NCBI GenBank assembly: GCA_022848805.1
Contig: JAJISI010000008.1
Span: 1-21,217, forward strand
Direction of reading: 5' to 3'
From: Thermoplasmatota archaeon
Lineage (GTDB): Archaea; Thermoplasmatota; Thermoplasmata; UBA10834
Length of the DNA stretch: 21,217 bases
Each line of letters starts with the position of its first letter. Within the stretch, counting starts at the first letter, position 1. This document shows positions 20,658 to 21,217 of this stretch, piece after piece. The notes beneath the pieces were generated by a model. The model made no database searches. It was not told where the DNA came from and saw only the letters and a list, made by a program, of their open reading frames with translations. The translations under genes were made by a program, and so were the position numbers.

Positions 20658-20956
20658 TGGCGGGTATTTGCTCGGTATGTGGATTGCCTGAGGAGCTATG
20701 CATCTGCGAACAGATAGCGAAGGAGCAGCAGCAGATCAGAATAACCACTGACACCCGACGGTATGGCAAGGTGGTCACCGTTGTCGAAGGGATAGATTCC
20801 GGAGACATCGACATGGAGGAGCTCGCAAGGAAGCTGAAGACGAAGTGTGCCGCAGGCGGCACCTACAAGGACAGCAAGATCGAGCTCCAGGGTGATCACA
20901 AGAAGAAGGTCAGGGAGACACTCGAAGAGCTCGGGTTCTCAGTGGACTCAAGGTAG
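20657..20956 (+). CDS. sui1: Translation initiation factor aIF1 (SUI1 family)
   Basis: Binds near the P site of the 30S subunit and controls start-codon selection. 99 aa. The N-terminal zinc-knuckle-like segment has C5-x2-C8-x6-C15-x-C17 (ICSVCGLPEELCICEQ), the normal archaeal arrangement. The SUI1 fold follows: RRYGKVVTVVEGIDSGDIDMEELARKLKTKCAAGGTYKDSKIELQGDH, with the conserved TKCAAGGT loop. The start overlaps the uL29 stop by one base (TAATG) and has the SD GGAGGAG (20642-20648). Its location in the uL29-sui1-rnp1 segment is the standard order in Euryarchaeota. Confidence 0.96.
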   Translation: MAGICSVCGLPEELCICEQIAKEQQQIRITTDTRRYGKVVTVVEGIDSGDIDMEELARKLKTKCAAGGTYKDSKIELQGDHKKKVRETLEELGFSVDSR

Positions 20957-20963
20957 GCCGGGC

Positions 20964-21217
20964 ATGAAATCAAAGGATTTCCGGAGAAGACTGTTCATCG
21001 GACTGGATGTCGCTGTCTCGGCATCGACCTGTCCGTCCCAAGTGGGGATGCGTGGCAGGGTCGTTGACGAGACGAAGAACACGATGATGATCGAGCAGGA
21101 CGGCGCTGAACGGGTGATCGCGAAGGCCGGCTGCGAGTTCAAGTTCGAGGAAGATGGACGGACGCATGTGGTCTCCGGGAGCGACATAAGGTTCAGACCT
21201 GAGGACAGGATCAAGAA
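20964..21217 (+). CDS. rnp1: RNase P protein component 1 (Rpp29/Pop4), cut by window end
   Basis: Archaeal homologue of Rpp29, which pairs with Rpp21 on the specificity domain of RNase P RNA. The first 84 codons are present and the frame is open to the last base. Sequence blocks IGLDVAVSASTCPSQVGMRGRVVDETKNTMMIE, AKAGCEFKFEEDG and RPEDRIKK follow the Sm-like barrel pattern of the family. Most members have about 90-100 residues, so only a short end is missing. It begins 7 bp after the sui1 stop and normally precedes uS17. Together with rnp2 at 5806-6144 it makes two of the RNase P proteins in this window; Rpp30 and Rpp21 are not seen. Confidence 0.93.
   Translation, partial: MKSKDFRRRLFIGLDVAVSASTCPSQVGMRGRVVDETKNTMMIEQDGAERVIAKAGCEFKFEEDGRTHVVSGSDIRFRPEDRIK

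Noticed and set aside
1..21217. CRISPR arrays, insertion sequences, integrase/attachment sites, toxin-antitoxin or defence genes
   Set aside because: No regularly spaced repeats, transposase motifs or terminal inverted repeats were seen; base composition and gene content are uniform and chromosomal core-like.

Overview
The window is a gene-dense, GC-rich stretch of an archaeal chromosome carrying informational and cell-division genes. There are about 30 protein genes and no sign of mobile elements, CRISPR or tRNA. The organism is most likely a euryarchaeon of the Thermoplasmatota, possibly Methanomassiliicoccales-like. This rests on a proteasome alpha subunit whose start resembles the Thermoplasma protein as I remember it, a DUF5611-type small protein, two FtsZ genes, a stand-alone histone-fold protein and archaeal TATA boxes at leaderless or short-leader starts. 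The lineage is an inference; the archaeal assignment is secure (exosome, KEOPS, RpoP, RNase P proteins, prefoldin, RaSEA, archaeal TyrRS).

Layout. (1) 1-2050: the 3' end of an NAD(P)HX-repair enzyme, a metallophosphoesterase (COG1407 type), and a convergent DUF2148 iron-sulfur protein. (2) 2128-3147: an unusual protein with a RING-like finger, a SHOCT-like segment and six zinc ribbons, apparently sharing one TATA element with the divergent DUF2148 gene. (3) 3223-5797: two divergent ftsZ genes separated by 274 bp that contain two TATA boxes and perfect palindromes. (4) 5806-11277: an exosome-centred cluster: rnp2 (RNase P), psmA (proteasome), sdo1 (SBDS), rrp4, rrp41, rrp42, eL43, rpoP, pcc1 (KEOPS), prefoldin beta. 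This matches the known archaeal exosome superoperon, which joins RNA decay, protein decay, ribosome maturation and tRNA modification. (5) 11325-15047: a DHH phosphoesterase, convergent tyrosyl-tRNA synthetase, a short DUF1931-like histone-fold protein, the archaeosine radical-SAM enzyme RaSEA, and a DUF5611-like protein. (6) 15081-21217: a strong TATA box, a roughly 190-nt structured leader, then the start of the main ribosomal protein operon: uL3, uL4, uL23, uL2, uS19, uL22, uS3, uL29, eIF1 (SUI1), rnp1 (RNase P Rpp29, cut by the window end).

No gene-free stretch exceeds 300 bp. The longest are 4411-4684 (ftsZ divergent region), 15048-15303 (L3 leader) and 7708-7920 (rrp4 upstream region, with two TATA-like boxes and a weak hairpin but no gene I can support).

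Most worth a second look: the structured L3-operon leader with mutually exclusive pairings, the RING/zinc-ribbon protein with its alternating ribbon periodicity, the pair of FtsZ1-like paralogues with a palindromic intergenic element, the one-fold histone, and long charged tails on several ribosomal proteins.
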